From: Misgurnus anguillicaudatus
Taxonomy: Eukaryota > Chordata > Actinopteri > Cypriniformes > Cobitidae
Assembly: GCF_027580225.2 (NCBI RefSeq)
Contig: NC_073358.2
Span: 50,453,501-50,517,500, forward strand
Direction: 5' to 3'
Length of the DNA stretch: 64,000 nt
Shown: piece by piece, positions 10,934 to 23,930 of the stretch
Position numbering within the stretch: position 1 is the first letter of the stretch
How the letters are laid out: every line of letters starts with the position of its first letter
Notes under the pieces: model-generated
Databases searched by the model: none
Told to the model about the DNA's origin: nothing
What the model saw: only the letters and a program-made list of their open reading frames with translations
Translations under genes and position numbers: made by a program

Positions 10934-11420
10934 TTAACTCTTTCCCCGCCATTGACGAGTTATCTCATCAATTAAGACAAAACATTACCCTGCCAATGAC
11001 GCTTTCCTGACGAGTTTTATGGTAATCTGTAATTCCGTTATTATCCACTAGATGGCTCTTACCCAATTTATAAAAAGTGAAGCAAAAACAATTTGTTTTA
11101 ATATTTTAAACTCAGTGTATGTTTTTGATAATCGCTCTGAATATGATCTCTTACAAAATTCCTTTGCAAAAAATTGAATTATTTCAGCTTTTTGCTAAAC
11201 ATTTTGTCTTTTTGAAGAAACCTAACAATATTTGAACGGATATGAAAAGAGAACAATGAAGAAAGAGTGAAACATTTTTTCAATTTTATTGGGTTTTTTT
11301 AAAGTCAATGGTCTGTTTTTTCATTTGAAATATTTTTATCTTTATATATTTATAGAAGAACATTTTCCTGCATTTTGCAACTTTTTTTTAAAAAAGGCTG
11401 GCGTGGAATGAAATTTGTAT
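10934..11420. repeat. CCCCGCCA-family repeat, copy 1
   Basis: Begins TTAACTCTTTCCCCGCCATT, then GACGAGTTATCTC, a TCCACTAGATGGC phrase, and TTTTTGAAGAAA. The same module recurs at about 22190-22690, 24226-24660, 26155-27160, 33270-33360 and 37560-37675, in both orientations. Confidence 0.7.
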
Positions 11421-11868
11421 TTCGTGGATAATCACGGCTGAAGGGATTACCTTGACTCCACTTCACGTCGAGCCGTGACTTTTCACAATACAGAACATTC
11501 TTCGTACCATATAACTGGGTATAAGTCTGTATAGGGGACATAAATATTTAAAATGCACCTATTTCATTGCTTAAAAAAAACGTTATTTTGTGTATTTGGT
11601 TTAATACAATGTGTTTGCGTGGTTTATGGTTAAAAACACATTATTTTCCACATACGTACATTTTTGCAGCTCCAAATTTCACTCTCTTCCTGAAACGCAC
11701 TGATTTTGTACAAAATTGTCTGTGTCCCTGTTTGGCCAGCTAATCTGTACGTTGTGATTGGCATGAATACTTCTAACGTCAGAAGTAAACGTGACGCTTC
11801 TTACCATGTTTGAAAGATTTGCTCACAATGCAATGCTAACAGGAAGTAACTTACTGTATTTTTGAGAC

Positions 11869-11909
<41 letters not shown>

Positions 11910-12440
11910 TCCCTCTCCTTTTACTGTTTGCATTTTTTTAATATTCACAACTAATTTACTATGTGTGTTTAGTTAATGAGCGCACCTTATTCAACAGTGT
12001 TTCGTAATGTGTGGGTTATTTATACAGTTGAATGGGCTTTCTGTTCCTTCGACTTTTGGAAACAGTGAATCCTCTGATGCAGAACTGGCAGGTCGTGTTT
12101 ATGCGCTATGACATCACGGTTATGCTGTTTAAAGTCAACACCTGTTATTTAGTGGTTAAGTATGTTCATGTTTGTGGTGTAAGATTGGTGGGTTGGAGAA
12201 AGATCTACTTTGCAGCTTGTTTTGGACAAGAAACGTCCACTTTTCGTGAATCACGTTTATATTATATCCATTCATACATGCTCACAAAAACAGTAATTTC
12301 TCCTCTATCTCGATCTCACAGCAGATGGATCATGCAAAGTTTAATGTCCTAACTTACATTGCGAAGCGTCACATTGTGTCGTTACTTATCAGCATGAAGT
12401 TCGACTTGTCCAACTAACATATGTGCATAATGCATAACGT
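11420..12440. other. intron sequence without recognised features
   Basis: Apart from the microsatellite at 11869-11911, no exon, RNA gene or repeat boundary was found. The 106-codon frame at 12032-12352 has no recognisable motif. Confidence 0.3.
11869..11911 (+). repeat. (TC)n microsatellite
   Basis: TC units followed by CCCTCTCCCTCTCC. Confidence 0.9.
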
Positions 12441-12449
12441 GTCTGATCG

Positions 12450-13074
12450 TAGGGATGGGCGATATGGCCTAAAATCCATATTGCGTTATACATTGCAGCC
12501 TCTTGCGATAGCGATATGTATTGCGATATAATAATTTCAATAGACTCGTTTCACAGGTTATATAGACCCTTACAAAAGCCAAACTGCTAAAAAAGTAAGT
12601 AAAAGTAAACCGTTATGGCCAGATTAGTCTTGTTACCTCTCTAAGCTGGAACTTTTGCCTGACACACTCTACAGCAGGGGTGTCCAGACTTTTTTGTGTG
12701 GTGATCTACTTTTAAAATGATAAAGCCGACAAGATCTATCTGCTAAAAAACACAGTTAATTATTTGATATATATATTACATGTTTCACAATTACTAGACC
12801 ATAATGCCAATTTCGCGCGTGGAGCAGCAGTTAACTTATGCAACTTATGGCTTAAATTCAAAAAATAGATGTTGCATCGGTCTTTTTCCCGAGTTCCTCT
12901 GTTTCGCTGACGCTTTCATCCATGTTTATGCGGCTGCAGCTCGTGGCTCTAAAGTTCGCGGGTAGATTGTGTCATCAACACGCATTATCGCGATAGTGCA
13001 ATAGATTTTAAATCTCTATCGTATGCCAATTTTCTATCGTTTATATTGCATATCGTTTATATTGCCCATCCCTA
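12450..13074. mobile_element. hAT-type MITE, TAGGGATGGGCGATAT family
   Basis: Ends TAGGGATGGGCGATATGGCC and TATATTGCCCATCCCTA with a perfect 8-bp duplication TCTGATCG (12442-12449 and 13075-13082). Internal ATCGCGATA-type palindromes lie near both ends. A CAGGGGTGTCCAGACTTTTT phrase at about 12675 may be another nested insertion. Confidence 0.88.
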
Positions 13075-13637
13075 TCTGATCGTGCACATTATTGTATATG
13101 TGTGTGTTCGTGAGATTGTAAACATGGTTTAAATTTTCTGATGTACACATGCATATGTTTCTAATGAGCAACGAGGCTTTTGATCCATCACAACCATTTG
13201 GCGTTTCTTTGTTTGACCTGCCAAACTGAACCCATGCGGATCTCTTCTCATTTTTGTCCGCTGTCATCGCAGATGTTTGATTTTTAAAAATGATTTCTGT
13301 TCTGGCTTTATAATACGAAACACTTTGGACGGTTTATCTGTGGATGGACTGCGTTCAAGGCCAGAACTTTATCTATCTGTGAATGGGTTTGGACTTTTTC
13401 CATCTTTTGAGTACTTGAAAGTTTGAATAAATGAAACTTTATACTACTGGAACAAAGAACTGAGGTCTCTTTAGCGAAAGGTGGGCAGACTTGAATGATA
13501 GCATGAAATGTTCAGGCACAGCATTCACCCTTATAATTGACGATGGGCCATTGAATTATAAGAAAATAATTCACACCCAAGGTGGTTATGCATTTCACCG
13601 CGAATGTGCATTTTTCCTCCCCCCGAATAATTTAAAG

Positions 13638-14177
13638 CAGTGGTTCTCAAACTTTTTGCGCATTCGGCCCCCCTTGTGTACGGTGCATTCCTTCGCGGCC
13701 CCCCACAAGAAAATGTATGACAAAAAACTGTTCTAAAGTTTAACATTTTAATTAAACAAAACATATTGGGGCGGTTTCCCGGACCAGGATTAGCTTAATC
13801 CAGGACTAGGCCTGAGTTTAATTAGGAAATATAACTAGTTTTAACAAACATGCCTTACTAAAAACATTACCTGTGTGCATTTTGAGATAAAACAAAGGGC
13901 ACTGATGTATTTTAAGATATGTAAGTGCAAGTTGTTTTCACTTTGGAGAGCTCTTAAAAGTGTTTAAGTCTAGGACTAGACTAATCCCTGTCCGGGAAAC
14001 CGCCCCATTAAGTTATACAAAGTAGTTCTGTTGGTTAGTAGCCTTATTTTTTTACGTTTAATTACACAGAATTCATGATAAATTAATGTATTTCATAAAA
14101 TGTCATAAAACTGGGGCCCCCCTGGCACCATCTCGCAACCCCCCTGGGGGCCCCGGACCCCAGTTTGAGAACCACTG
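13638..14177. mobile_element. hAT-type element, CAGTGGTTCTCAAAC family, copy 1
   Basis: Ends CAGTGGTTCTCAAACTTTTT and CAGTTTGAGAACCACTG with 8-bp duplication ATTTAAAG (13630-13637 and 14178-14185). G/C-homopolymer-rich subterminal blocks (GGCCCCCC, GGGGGCCCC). It is interrupted by another MITE at 13768-14006. Four more copies occur in the window. Confidence 0.9.
13768..14006. mobile_element. MITE, GGGGCGGTTTCCCGGA family, copy 1 (nested)
   Basis: Near-perfect inverted ends GGGGCGGTTTCCCGGACCAG and TGTCCGGGAAACCGCCCC. It splits the surrounding hAT-type element. Uninterrupted copies of that host show the target was ATATTAAG, giving a 3-bp duplication ATT. Second full copy at 21430-21669, degraded copy at 35950-36157. 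Confidence 0.88.
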
Positions 14178-14684
14178 ATTTAAAGGACCGGAGTCAATTA
14201 TTTAGCGTATACCTCGATTACCAAAAACATTGCTCTGGTGACTATTTTAAGACATTTTAAAGGTTAGGTTTGCGGTTATTTGAAAAAAAATAAAAAAATT
14301 TCAACCAATCAGAATAAAGCATTCAACAGACCCGTGGTATAAATACTATATATTTGATACTATATTATAACATTTTATAGGAATTAAAACATTTAAAAAA
14401 ATAAAATTAGAAGTTAAGGGAAATTGTTGGTTCTCGCTGGGCAGACTTAGGTGATCCAGTAGCAAAAAATATACATTTTAAATACAATTTTTTAAAAATA
14501 CTGCACTAAGAAATTTGATAAGATTTCCAAAAAAAAATTAAATGGGAAGCAGTCAGTGGTCACTGGGCAGACATCGGCTTGTCATCACAATGAAAGAAGG
14601 CCGGTAGATCAGTAGATAATTTTTTTAAATAGATTGTACAAACTTAAAGCATTACCAAACACATCCTGAATATTGCACTGAAAG

Positions 14685-14960
14685 TGCCCATATTACGAAA
14701 AACTCACTTTTTCTGGGTTTTGGGGTGTTATTTTGTGTCTCTGATGCTCCCACACGCATACAAACTTGGAAAAAAATCCATCCATGCTGTTTTGAGTGAG
14801 ATACAGGTTTCTGAATGTCCTCTGCCTTGAGTCTCAGACTGCACGAGTTCAAACTCAGCGCCGTTGTGACGTAACTAGCCGTTTTGTCACATTCCGTTTG
14901 AATTTTCCCGCCCACCACCCCACTCGCAGGTCTCCACGCACCAGGTAGCTAGAGAGCACA
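14685..14960. repeat. dispersed repeat (GTGCCCATATTACGAAAAAC)
   Basis: AAGTGCCCATATTACGAAAA, then CTCACTTTTTCTGGGTTTTG, followed by a CpG-containing block. Looks like a common fish interspersed repeat. The right boundary is not defined. Confidence 0.4.
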
Positions 14961-16128
14961 GAGAGCAGTTACTTTGCTGATATCCTTTATACTGTTATCA
15001 TGGCTCACGGAAATAACAGCGCTATTTGGATATTATGGATTATACTCCCGCCTACTTTTAAGAACAAAGTTTTAACGCATGTTTATTGGAACCTAAAGTG
15101 TAATCTTATATATAGTGTGTTACGACGCAAATAGTCCTCAAATTGTAGGCGATATTATTTTCTATTACAAGACATTCATGCGAAATCTGATGTAAACAAC
15201 AGACTATGTATCTCTATTTCACGGATTATACGCATTTGTGGACAAAAATGGTCATTGGATGTATTTTATTGGACTTTCATGGATTATTCACACATCTGAA
15301 ACAGACTTGATTCAATTCGCGATCGTTATATCAACACAAAAGGGTAAGAAGTCACGTTATATTTTGCATGTTGTCATCTTCTGTCACAAAATACTACATT
15401 TATGATGCTAGAGAATCTGTATCTCAAAACAGAGATCATACATTGATGCTAATCCCGTAAATTATACCTTTTAAATGTATAGTAAAGTGAATAATATTTG
15501 TAGACAGTATGCTAGATTATATAGATATATTTTTGCAGGCTAGATAGTTTGCAGCGTGGTTTCGAAAGTTTAAAAAAAATATTTAACGGCTTTATTTTTA
15601 CAATTCTACATGAAATAAGTAATAGAGCTTTTTCAAAATAAAAGTGTTTTGCCAAACTAACCAAGACTGGGCCTTACTGACCGGGCTTTTATGACGAGGC
15701 TAATGTACCCCCGAGTCTCTATCACTTTCCCAAGATACGGTCCGGACCTCCCGCTAGCTTCTAGCAATTAGCACGCGAACCCACAAGCAGTATACATCCC
15801 CCGCCAGGTCTAAATTACTGTCATTTGCGTTTGAAAATGTTTTATAACGGGAATATGTTAGCTTTGTCCAGGGAAAACGAGTGTATTGTTGAGACTGTTA
15901 CATCACAATTTACTCTGGAATCATTGTGTGTCATGAGTTTCTTCTCCTGTAGTATACTTATTAGTGATACTTTTTTGCTTGATTTGTCTGTTGGCAACAT
16001 AAACCGTTAATAATAATATATATAAATAACACAGTATGGTCTGTACTGCTCACGATACCACTGAGCACGCATATGTGCACATGACGTTAGTAGTGGGGCG
16101 TGATCAAAAGGAGCAGCAGCTCATAAAT
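14960..16128. other. intron sequence without recognised features
   Basis: No exon, RNA gene or clear terminal repeats found. Confidence 0.3.
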
Positions 16129-16136
16129 ATGTAATG

Positions 16137-17146
16137 TAAGGTGACCAGACGTCCCCGTTTTCCGGGGACAGTCCCGTTTTTTGGTGTTCTGTCCCTGACT
16201 GAAGCTGTCCCCGGAAATGTCCCTGTTTTACAGCATGTCCAAAACAATCAGCAAATACACTGAAAACCCCGCTCAACACAGCGTTTGTAGTACCTAACCA
16301 GACCGGAGCAATCATTTAATGACTATGTTTACCAGCAGAGGGGGCCGCAAGCTACTTATTACTTGCGCAGGTCACTGATTTAGCGATGAAGAATTTACAA
16401 CGAGACACATGAGAAAGCATCATTATCATCAATCAAGTTATCATAAGATATGAAAACAGTTAAAGTTATGGGGGCTTAAGGTACTAACTACTCATGTTAA
16501 ATTAAAATAATAAACCAATGAAGTGAACTGATCACAGTATATTTTTTTGATGAGGTATGTCTCTTGTGTAAAAAACGGGAGAACATTTTTAGGCTACAGA
16601 AATTGTTCAATTAATTGAATTAGAAACACTGCAAAAATAACTTTCTTATTAATATTTTTCTCTTGTTTTCAGTACAAATATCAAAATTTTTTAAAATCAA
16701 GATGCATTTTCTTGATGGGCAAAATAAGAAAAAAGCCTAGTTTTTAGACCAAAATATCAAATTTGTGCTTAAAACAAGCAAAAAAAACCTACCACTACTT
16801 AATTCAAGAAAATATGTTTAGCATGTTTTAAGCACAAATTAAATTTATTTTTTTGTCTTAAAGCTAGATTTTTCTTAGGGGATTTTGCTTATCAAGAAAA
16901 TTCGTCTTGTTTAAAGATTTTTTTTAGATATTTGTACTAAAAAAATAAGACAAAAATACTATTAAGTAAGAAGAAAGTCATTTTTTGCAGTGAACCCACA
17001 ACAATAAAAAAAGAAAACTTAAAAAAAAAAAACATTTTGTCCCCATTTTTTAATTCATAGATAACAAAAAATGAGATTTTAATGATATTTTCACCATTTA
17101 ACTAGCAAATGTCCCCGGTTTTCATTTTAAAAATCTGGTCACCTTA
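16137..17146. mobile_element. hAT-type element, TAAGGTGACCAGA family
   Basis: Ends TAAGGTGACCAGACGTCCCC and ATCTGGTCACCTTA with an 8-bp duplication ATGTAATG (16129-16136 and 17147-17154). Repeated GTCCCCGG/GTCCCTG phrases near both ends. Contains the nested MITE at 16627-16993. No transposase seen. Confidence 0.88.
16627..16993. mobile_element. nested palindromic MITE (CACTGCAAAAA)
   Basis: CACTGCAAAAATAACTTTCT at the left, AGAAAGTCATTTTTTGCAGTG at the right. Inner arms GTACAAATATC / GATATTTGTAC and TGTGCTTAAAACA / TGTTTTAAGCACA pair over most of the length. Confidence 0.8.
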
Positions 17147-17451
17147 ATGTAATGACTAGCTCAAAACGGCACAATCTGAAATGCCCTGAAACAGAGGCTA
17201 CTAGAGATGGGTAACAATCTTTTCCTACAAGCTATTTCGAGCAAACAACTTTTGAAACATGCTTTATGGAACTCATACACCTATTTAACTTGTGGAAAAG
17301 CAGTCATAAGATGGGCACTTGAATATCTAGCAAGTTATCGCAAACCGCATGGCCCAATATCCCATTCCCAATATCGTGCAGCCCTCATACACACCAACCT
17401 GTGTTTGTTTATTGGGTTTTCAAGTCATCGCTTATGTTTCAAGATGTTCTT

Positions 17452-17582
17452 GTGGCTCAACTGATAGAGGATTGCATTAGTGCAAAGGTCACGGGTTCAA
17501 TCCCAAGGAACACACATACTGATAAAAGAAATTCATAGATTGAATGCACTGTTGATAAAAGCATCTGTCAAATACAAAAATG
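17452..17582 (+). mobile_element. tRNA-headed SINE, diverged
   Basis: GGCTCAACTGATAGAGGATT (A-box-like), GGGTTCAATCCCAAGG (B box) and tail TTGATAAAAGCATCTGTCAA match the SINE at 8385-8493. Confidence 0.7.
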
Positions 17583-17589
17583 TCCTATT

Positions 17590-18665
17590 TCCTTTGTTTG
17601 AACTCGGTGTGTGTATAAGATATTGTGTCCAGTGTTGTTAAGGGCACATCTTGCATCTCGTTTAAATCAAAGACTAACATGCCAGATCTTCCGCAGTTCA
17701 TTAGTGAGACGCTTTAACAGTCACTCAATTGCTAAAAAACAAACTCAAAACACATGTTTGTTTGTTACTTAATTATTTGTTTCCACCTCTAAATTGGCTT
17801 TGTTTAACTCTTCCCGAGACTGTGGTTTGGTGAAAAACAGCACCCGTGGTTGTTGTTGTGCGGTAATTGCTCTCACATGCTCTATGTGTATTATTTGTGT
17901 GGATTCTCCAGTGGTAACAGAAGTTACGACGGGAATCAAAGAGCCGTTCGTCTCTGTTATTGACAATGTAAACCAACAGTGCCTTATCTTTTATAACATA
18001 TCGCGTGTGTCCAGGTCTTTTATGCATGAACGTGTTTCTTTTGTGTGTGGTTTGAAGATGTATGCTTGAAAGTTAATAAAACAACATTCGACGTCTGTTT
18101 ACGGTGTCTTCTATTAAAGGCGGATGATGAAACAGAAACAGCGCGTCTTCCATCCACAGTTTGACAGCGCATTATAAACAGTTTCTGTTAATCTTATTTA
18201 AAGAGGTGGTCAGGTGATAATTGAAGATGACTTGAGTGCTTTGAGTTTTATTTGTTGAAGACCTTGAGCTCCTGTTATGTCTTGCTTTAGTTAGGCAGAG
18301 CATTCAGAGGTTTCTTCACTTTAATTCTGTTTAGATTGGCCTGATCATGCTGTCTTTAGGCACATCCGTTCTCATTTAAATACTCGACTCGAACTAAACA
18401 TGAACTTTTGTCTCATTAGTGATCTGAGTTGTTTACTGTTGGAAACTGTTGTCTCTTTTGCTTTGAAGTAAATCTGTACTTGAATTTCAACTGCTTTATT
18501 AAACCGTGACTTTTCGTACCGTGTTTTCAGGGATGCTCTTTTGGTTACCCAAAGCTTTCACAGTGAAATTTAAAACTCAAGTTCAAAGAACCAGCCTGTG
18601 TCTGTTTCTGATGTCTTTTATTTGAATTATTGTGTGCATTTGAAGTCCTTCTATATCTTTGGACT
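17590..18665. other. intron sequence without recognised features
   Basis: No exon or repeat boundary recognised. Overlapping open frames on both strands at about 17770-18070 contain no known motif. Confidence 0.3.
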
Positions 18666-18764
18666 AGTGCTGCCTCACGATTAGTCGCGACTAATCATTT
18701 GCAGAATAAAAGCTTTTGTTTGCATAATATATGTGGGTGAACTGTGTATAATAGTTATGTATAA

Positions 18765-18767
<3 letters not shown>

Positions 18768-18830
<63 letters not shown>
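18768..18830 (+). repeat. (CA)n microsatellite
   Basis: About 30 CA units. It sits next to a dispersed repeat (ACGATTAGTCGCGACTAATC at about 18677) and alternating TATG/TATA sequence up to 19020. Confidence 0.93.
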
Positions 18831-19022
18831 GTATAATTAAGAAACATTTGCATGTGTATATACATGTTTATTTTTATATATAATTTATATTATGTATAAA
18901 TATAAATATTTATTATATAAATATATTTTTTTCTTTAAATTATACATGTATGTGTGTGTATTTATATATACATAATTATTATACACAGTACACACACACA
19001 TATATTATGTAAATAAAAACTT

Positions 19023-21429
19023 TTAACATAACACATAACATATATCATAACACTTAACACATAACATTTAACACAAAGCATATAACATATAACACATAAC
19101 ACATAATATATAGCATAACATTTAACACATAAAATATAACGCATAACACATGACATAACACATAGCATAACACATAACATATAACTTATACCATAACATA
19201 TTAAGCATAACACAGAAAATATAACATATAACACATAACATAAATCATAACACATAACATATAGCATAACATTCAATACATAACATATTACACATAACAT
19301 ATAGCATAAAATATAACACATAACATATAGCATAACATTCAAGACATAACATATAACACTTAACATATATTATAACATTTAACACATCATATAACACATA
19401 ACATAACATATAGCATAACATTCAACACATAGCAAATAACACATAACATAACATAACATATAGCATAACATATAACACATAACATAAAGCATAACATTCA
19501 ACACACAACATATAACTTATACCATAACATATTAAGCATAACACAGAAAATATAACATATAACACTTAACACAAATCATAACATTTAACACATAGCATAC
19601 TACACATAATATATAGCATAACATTCAACACATAACATATAACACATAACATAACACATAACATATAGCATAACATATAACACATAACATATAGCATAAC
19701 ATTCAAGACATAACATATAACACTTAACATATATTATAACATTTAACACATAACATATAGCATAACATTCAACACATAACAAATAACACATAACATATAT
19801 TATAACATTTAACACATCATATAACACATAACATAACATATAGCATAACATTCAACACATAGCAAATAACACATAACATAACATAACATAACATAACATA
19901 TAGCATAACATTCAACACATAACATAAAGCATAACATTCAACACATAACATATAACTTATACCATAACATATTAAGCATAACACAGAAAATATAACATAT
20001 AACACATAACATAAATCATAACATTTAACACATAGCATACAACACATAACATATAGCATAACATTCAACACATATATAACACATAACATATAGCATAACA
20101 TTCAAGACATAACATATAACACTTAACATATATTATAACATTTAACACATCATATAACACATAACATAACATATTGCATAACATTCAACACATAGCAAAT
20201 AACACATAACATAACATAACATATAGCATAACATATAACACATAACATAAAGCATAACATTCAACACACAACATATAACTTATACCATAACATATTAAGC
20301 ATAACACAGAAAATATAACATATAACACTTAACACAAATCATAACATTTAACACATAGCATACTACACATAATATATAGCATAACATTCAACACATAACA
20401 TATAACACATAACATAACACATAACATATAGGATAACATATAACACATAACATATAGCATAACATTCAAGACATAACATATAACACTTAACATATATTAT
20501 AACATTTAACACATAACATATAGCATAACATTCAACACATAACAAATAACACATAACATATATTATAACATTTAACACATCATATAACACATAACATAAC
20601 ATATAGCATAACATTCAACACATAGCAAATAACACATAACATAACATAACATAACATATAGCATAACATATAACACATAACATAAAGCATAACATTCAAC
20701 ACATAACATATAACTTATACCATAACATATTAAGCATAACACAGAAAATATAACATATAACACATAACATAAATCATAACATTTAACACATAGCATACAA
20801 CACATAACATATAGCATAACATTCAACACATATATAACACATAACATAACACATAACATATAGCATAACATATAACACATAACATATAGCATAACATTCA
20901 AGACATAACATATAACACTTAACATATATTATAACATTTAACACATAACATATAGCATAACATTCAACACATAACATATAACACATAACATATATTATAA
21001 CATTTGACACATCATATAACACATAACATAACATATAGCATAACATTCAACACATAGCAAATAACAGATAACATAACATAACATATAGCATAACATATAA
21101 CACATAACATATAGCATAACATTCAACACATAACATATAATGCATAACACATAACATAACATATAGCATAACATTTAACACATAGCATATAACATATAAT
21201 GCATAACACATAACATAACGCGTAACGCATAACATAACATATAATATATAACATAAAATATAAAATAACATATTACGCATAACATATAGCATAATATTTA
21301 ACACATATATAGCATAACATATAATGCTTAACATATAGCATAACATATAGCATAACATTTCACACACATATCATAACATATAAGGCATAACACATAACAT
21401 GTAAAATAACACTTAACATATAACACATA
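19023..21429 (+). repeat. AT-rich satellite (CATAACATATAACA) with ~763-bp higher-order repeat
   Basis: The basic phrases are variants of ACATAACACATAACATATAG and CATAACATTCAACACATAAC, about 10-20 bp long. A composite block at about 19380-20140 recurs at about 20143-20900 with few changes, so the array expanded by duplication of ~763-bp blocks. Minus-strand open frames here (up to 134 codons, all Cys/Tyr/Met/Leu/Val) are by-products of the repeat. Confidence 0.95.
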
Positions 21430-21669
21430 GGGGCAGTTTCCCGGACAGGGATTAAGTCTAGTCCTAGACTTAAACACTTTTAAGAGCTCTCTAAACTGAA
21501 AACAACTTGCACTGACATATCTTAAAATACATCAGGGCCCTTTGTTTTACCTCAAAATGCACACAGGTAATGTTTTTAGTGAGGCATGTTTGTTAAAACT
21601 AGTTATATTTCCTAATTATACTAAGGCCTAGTCCTGGATTAAGCTAATCCTGGTCCGGGAAACCGCCCC
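21430..21669. mobile_element. MITE, GGGGCGGTTTCCCGGA family, copy 2
   Basis: Inverted orientation of the 13768-14006 copy. It lies at the right end of the satellite, flanked by ATA (21427-21429 and 21670-21672), a 3-bp duplication. Confidence 0.85.
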
Positions 21670-21744
21670 ATAATAACACATAACTAAGATTAGTTCATGC
21701 ACAGAAAAAGAAACTGACACTTATTTTGTTTTTGTCGTTTCAAG

Positions 21745-21897
21745 GCTGATAGACGGAGGTAAAGCTGCGAAGGCAGGACTATCTGTAGGAGATTTGGTGT
21801 TGTCCATCGATGGTGTCTCTACTGACAACATGAATCACCTAGAAGCTCAAAACAAGATCAAATCCTGCACTGGAAATCTCAGCCTTAACTTACAGAA
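21745..21897 (+). CDS. pdlim5: PDZ-LIM protein coding exon 2: second half of PDZ
   Basis: Acceptor TTTGTCGTTTCAAG, donor AA/GTAAGA. Reads G, then [40 protein letters not shown] and [10 protein letters not shown], ending in two bases of Lys. GDLVLSIDG and HLEAQNKI are the diagnostic beta-strand and helix of Enigma-family PDZ domains. With coding exon 1 it completes an ~84-residue PDZ. It requires an incoming phase of 2, in conflict with the donor visible for coding exon 1. It leaves phase 2, which fits the exon at 39767. Confidence 0.93.
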
Positions 21898-22189
21898 GTA
21901 AGATCATCCATATACCACTTTTATCATATTTATTTTATTCATATCTTTGATTTCTTATGATTACAAAAACTTTCAGGAACAATTTTTTTTAGAATTAAAC
22001 CTTTTCTTTTATATTTTTATATTCATCAAGACTTAAAGACTAAAAATGACGTGCATAATAACAGTGTCTCTTTGCTGTCACATCACACAAGCTCTTTCAG
22101 TATGTTAAAGAAATTAAAGTAATACTTTGTATAAACACATAAAAAAATACTTTGTCGCTTAGTTTTTCTCAATATCTGAGCAAATTTAT

Positions 22190-22690
22190 TAAATCTTTCC
22201 CCGCCATTGATGAGTTATCTTGTCAATTGAGAGAAAACGCTTCCCTGCCCATGACAGGTTTGTACAGCAATCCATATTTCCGCTCTTATCCACTAGGTGG
22301 CGCTCTTACCCAACATATAAAACAATGAAGCATTCACTGATTCAAAAACAGTAAAAACTCTGTGTATGTTTTGTTCATCGCTCTAAATCTGATCTCTAAG
22401 AAAAGACCTTCACAAAAATGGAATTGTCTCAGCTTTTTGCTAAAAAAATTATTTTTGAAGATTTGAGAGGTGATAAAAAGAGAGCAAATGAAGATAGGAT
22501 GAAACATTTATCTATTTATTTATTTTTAAAGCAGAGGGTTTGTTCTTCCATTTGATATATTGTATGTTTATATATTGAAAGATTTTTTTTCTGGAAGGCA
22601 TTGGACTTTTGGGGGAATCATGGAAGTGCTGGCGCGGACTGTCAACTTTTTTAAAAAAAAATGCTTGCGGGAAAAAAAGAGTTAAAACCT
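22190..22690. repeat. CCCCGCCA-family repeat, copy 2
   Basis: TCTTTCCCCGCCATTGATGA, GACAGGTTTGTACAGCAATC, TCCACTAGGTGGCGCTCTTA and TTTTGAAGATTTGAGAGG in the same order as at 10934. Confidence 0.75.
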
Positions 22691-22949
22691 ACCATTCCTT
22701 TCTACGAGATGATGCTTGTCAGAGCGAGTGACAATAACCGATAGAGGCAGAGCTTTGTGAAGGTCAATTGATTTGATATCATCCGTATTTAAATGTCAGT
22801 TTGGCACAGAATAAAGTGCAGAGCGCACTCGGTGTAAATATTGTGTGTTGATTTAATATTTAGTGATGGTAAACTAATCAGCTTCTCTCAGTTTTACTGA
22901 GGCACAGTATTAATAGAACTTTACCAGCATCAGCACCACCTGAAACCAA

Positions 22950-22984
22950 CTGTGTGTGCATGTGCGTGTGTGTGTGTGTGCGCA

Positions 22985-23049
<65 letters not shown>
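22950..23049 (+). repeat. (TG)n microsatellite
   Basis: Long TG run with a few interruptions. A short (CA)n follows at 23109-23130. The predicted frames across it encode only Val/Cys or His/Thr repeats. Confidence 0.93.
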
Positions 23050-23052
<3 letters not shown>

Positions 23053-23149
23053 AAGCTTTCAACTATGATATGTAAACCCTTCACATCCTTAAACTGCTTT
23101 GCATGCTTACACACACACACACACACACATTTCTGTGCAGCAGTTGATT

Positions 23150-23402
23150 TTGATACAATGTCAAAACAACATGCGAACCGGACCGGGACCTCATTGATTT
23201 TACATCTCAAAAAGAAATCGAACCACAAAAGAACCAAAAAGCGAACCGTACTCAGACCACCTCCTGATGTGGTCTGAGTTCGGTTCACTTTTGGGTCCTT
23301 TTGGGGGGGTCTGAGTTCACTTGGTTTGTTCACATATACACCCTGAACTGCTCCGAGAACGTTTGGAGGGCTCAAACGAACTAGGTGTGAAAACACCCTA
23401 AA
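23150..23402. repeat. dispersed repeat (GGTCTGAGTTCGGTTC)
   Basis: Contains the inverted phrases GAACCGTACTCAGACCACCT / GTGGTCTGAGTTCGGTTC and ends GGTGTGAAAACACCCTAA. A fish non-autonomous DNA element by appearance. The left edge is unclear. Confidence 0.45.
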
Positions 23403-23930
23403 TGACATATATTGGATATTTCTTGTAATAAAAACTTACATGTAACTGAATATGTAAATATGCTATTCTTGTTGCATTTACACAGCGGGTAACCAGATTT
23501 CCTCAACACGCTGCATTTTGCGTAAGTCTAAACAGTGAATCTAGTTTGTGTAATCTTAGTTAATATCTTACCTTTTGACGTAGTCAGTGCGGTAGGAAAA
23601 AAACATTACGTAGTGAATTTCACAGCAACTGCGTCAGCGCAGGATACCTGAGGTAATTTTATGTTATAGACCTCCGCATTGAGCTTTTACACTTGAAGTT
23701 CAAATAGATTTGATTGGCTGTCAATTGTTTATCGTTCATCAGGTGAGGGAAAAATCGCTCAGAAAGTGATCCCAACGATATTGTTCGTTGTGTCTTTATC
23801 GTTATAGTTATGGTGTGAACTCCCCTTTTGTCTTTAATATAAAACGTTTTTCAAACAATATTTTTGATAGATATATAGTATCGTTATAATGTGAACGGTT
23901 ATTCAGGTAGATTGCAATTAATATGTAGAC

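Noticed and set aside
18962..21367. Series of minus-strand frames rich in Met, Leu, Cys, Tyr
   Set aside because: Translations of the CATAACA satellite; composition and periodicity follow the DNA repeat.
19023..21429. CRISPR-like regular repeats
   Set aside because: No distinct spacers; repeats are contiguous and AT-rich, and the DNA is vertebrate.
22878..23408. 176-codon minus-strand frame with a His-Thr run
   Set aside because: It runs through a (TG)n microsatellite and a dispersed repeat; no domain is recognisable.
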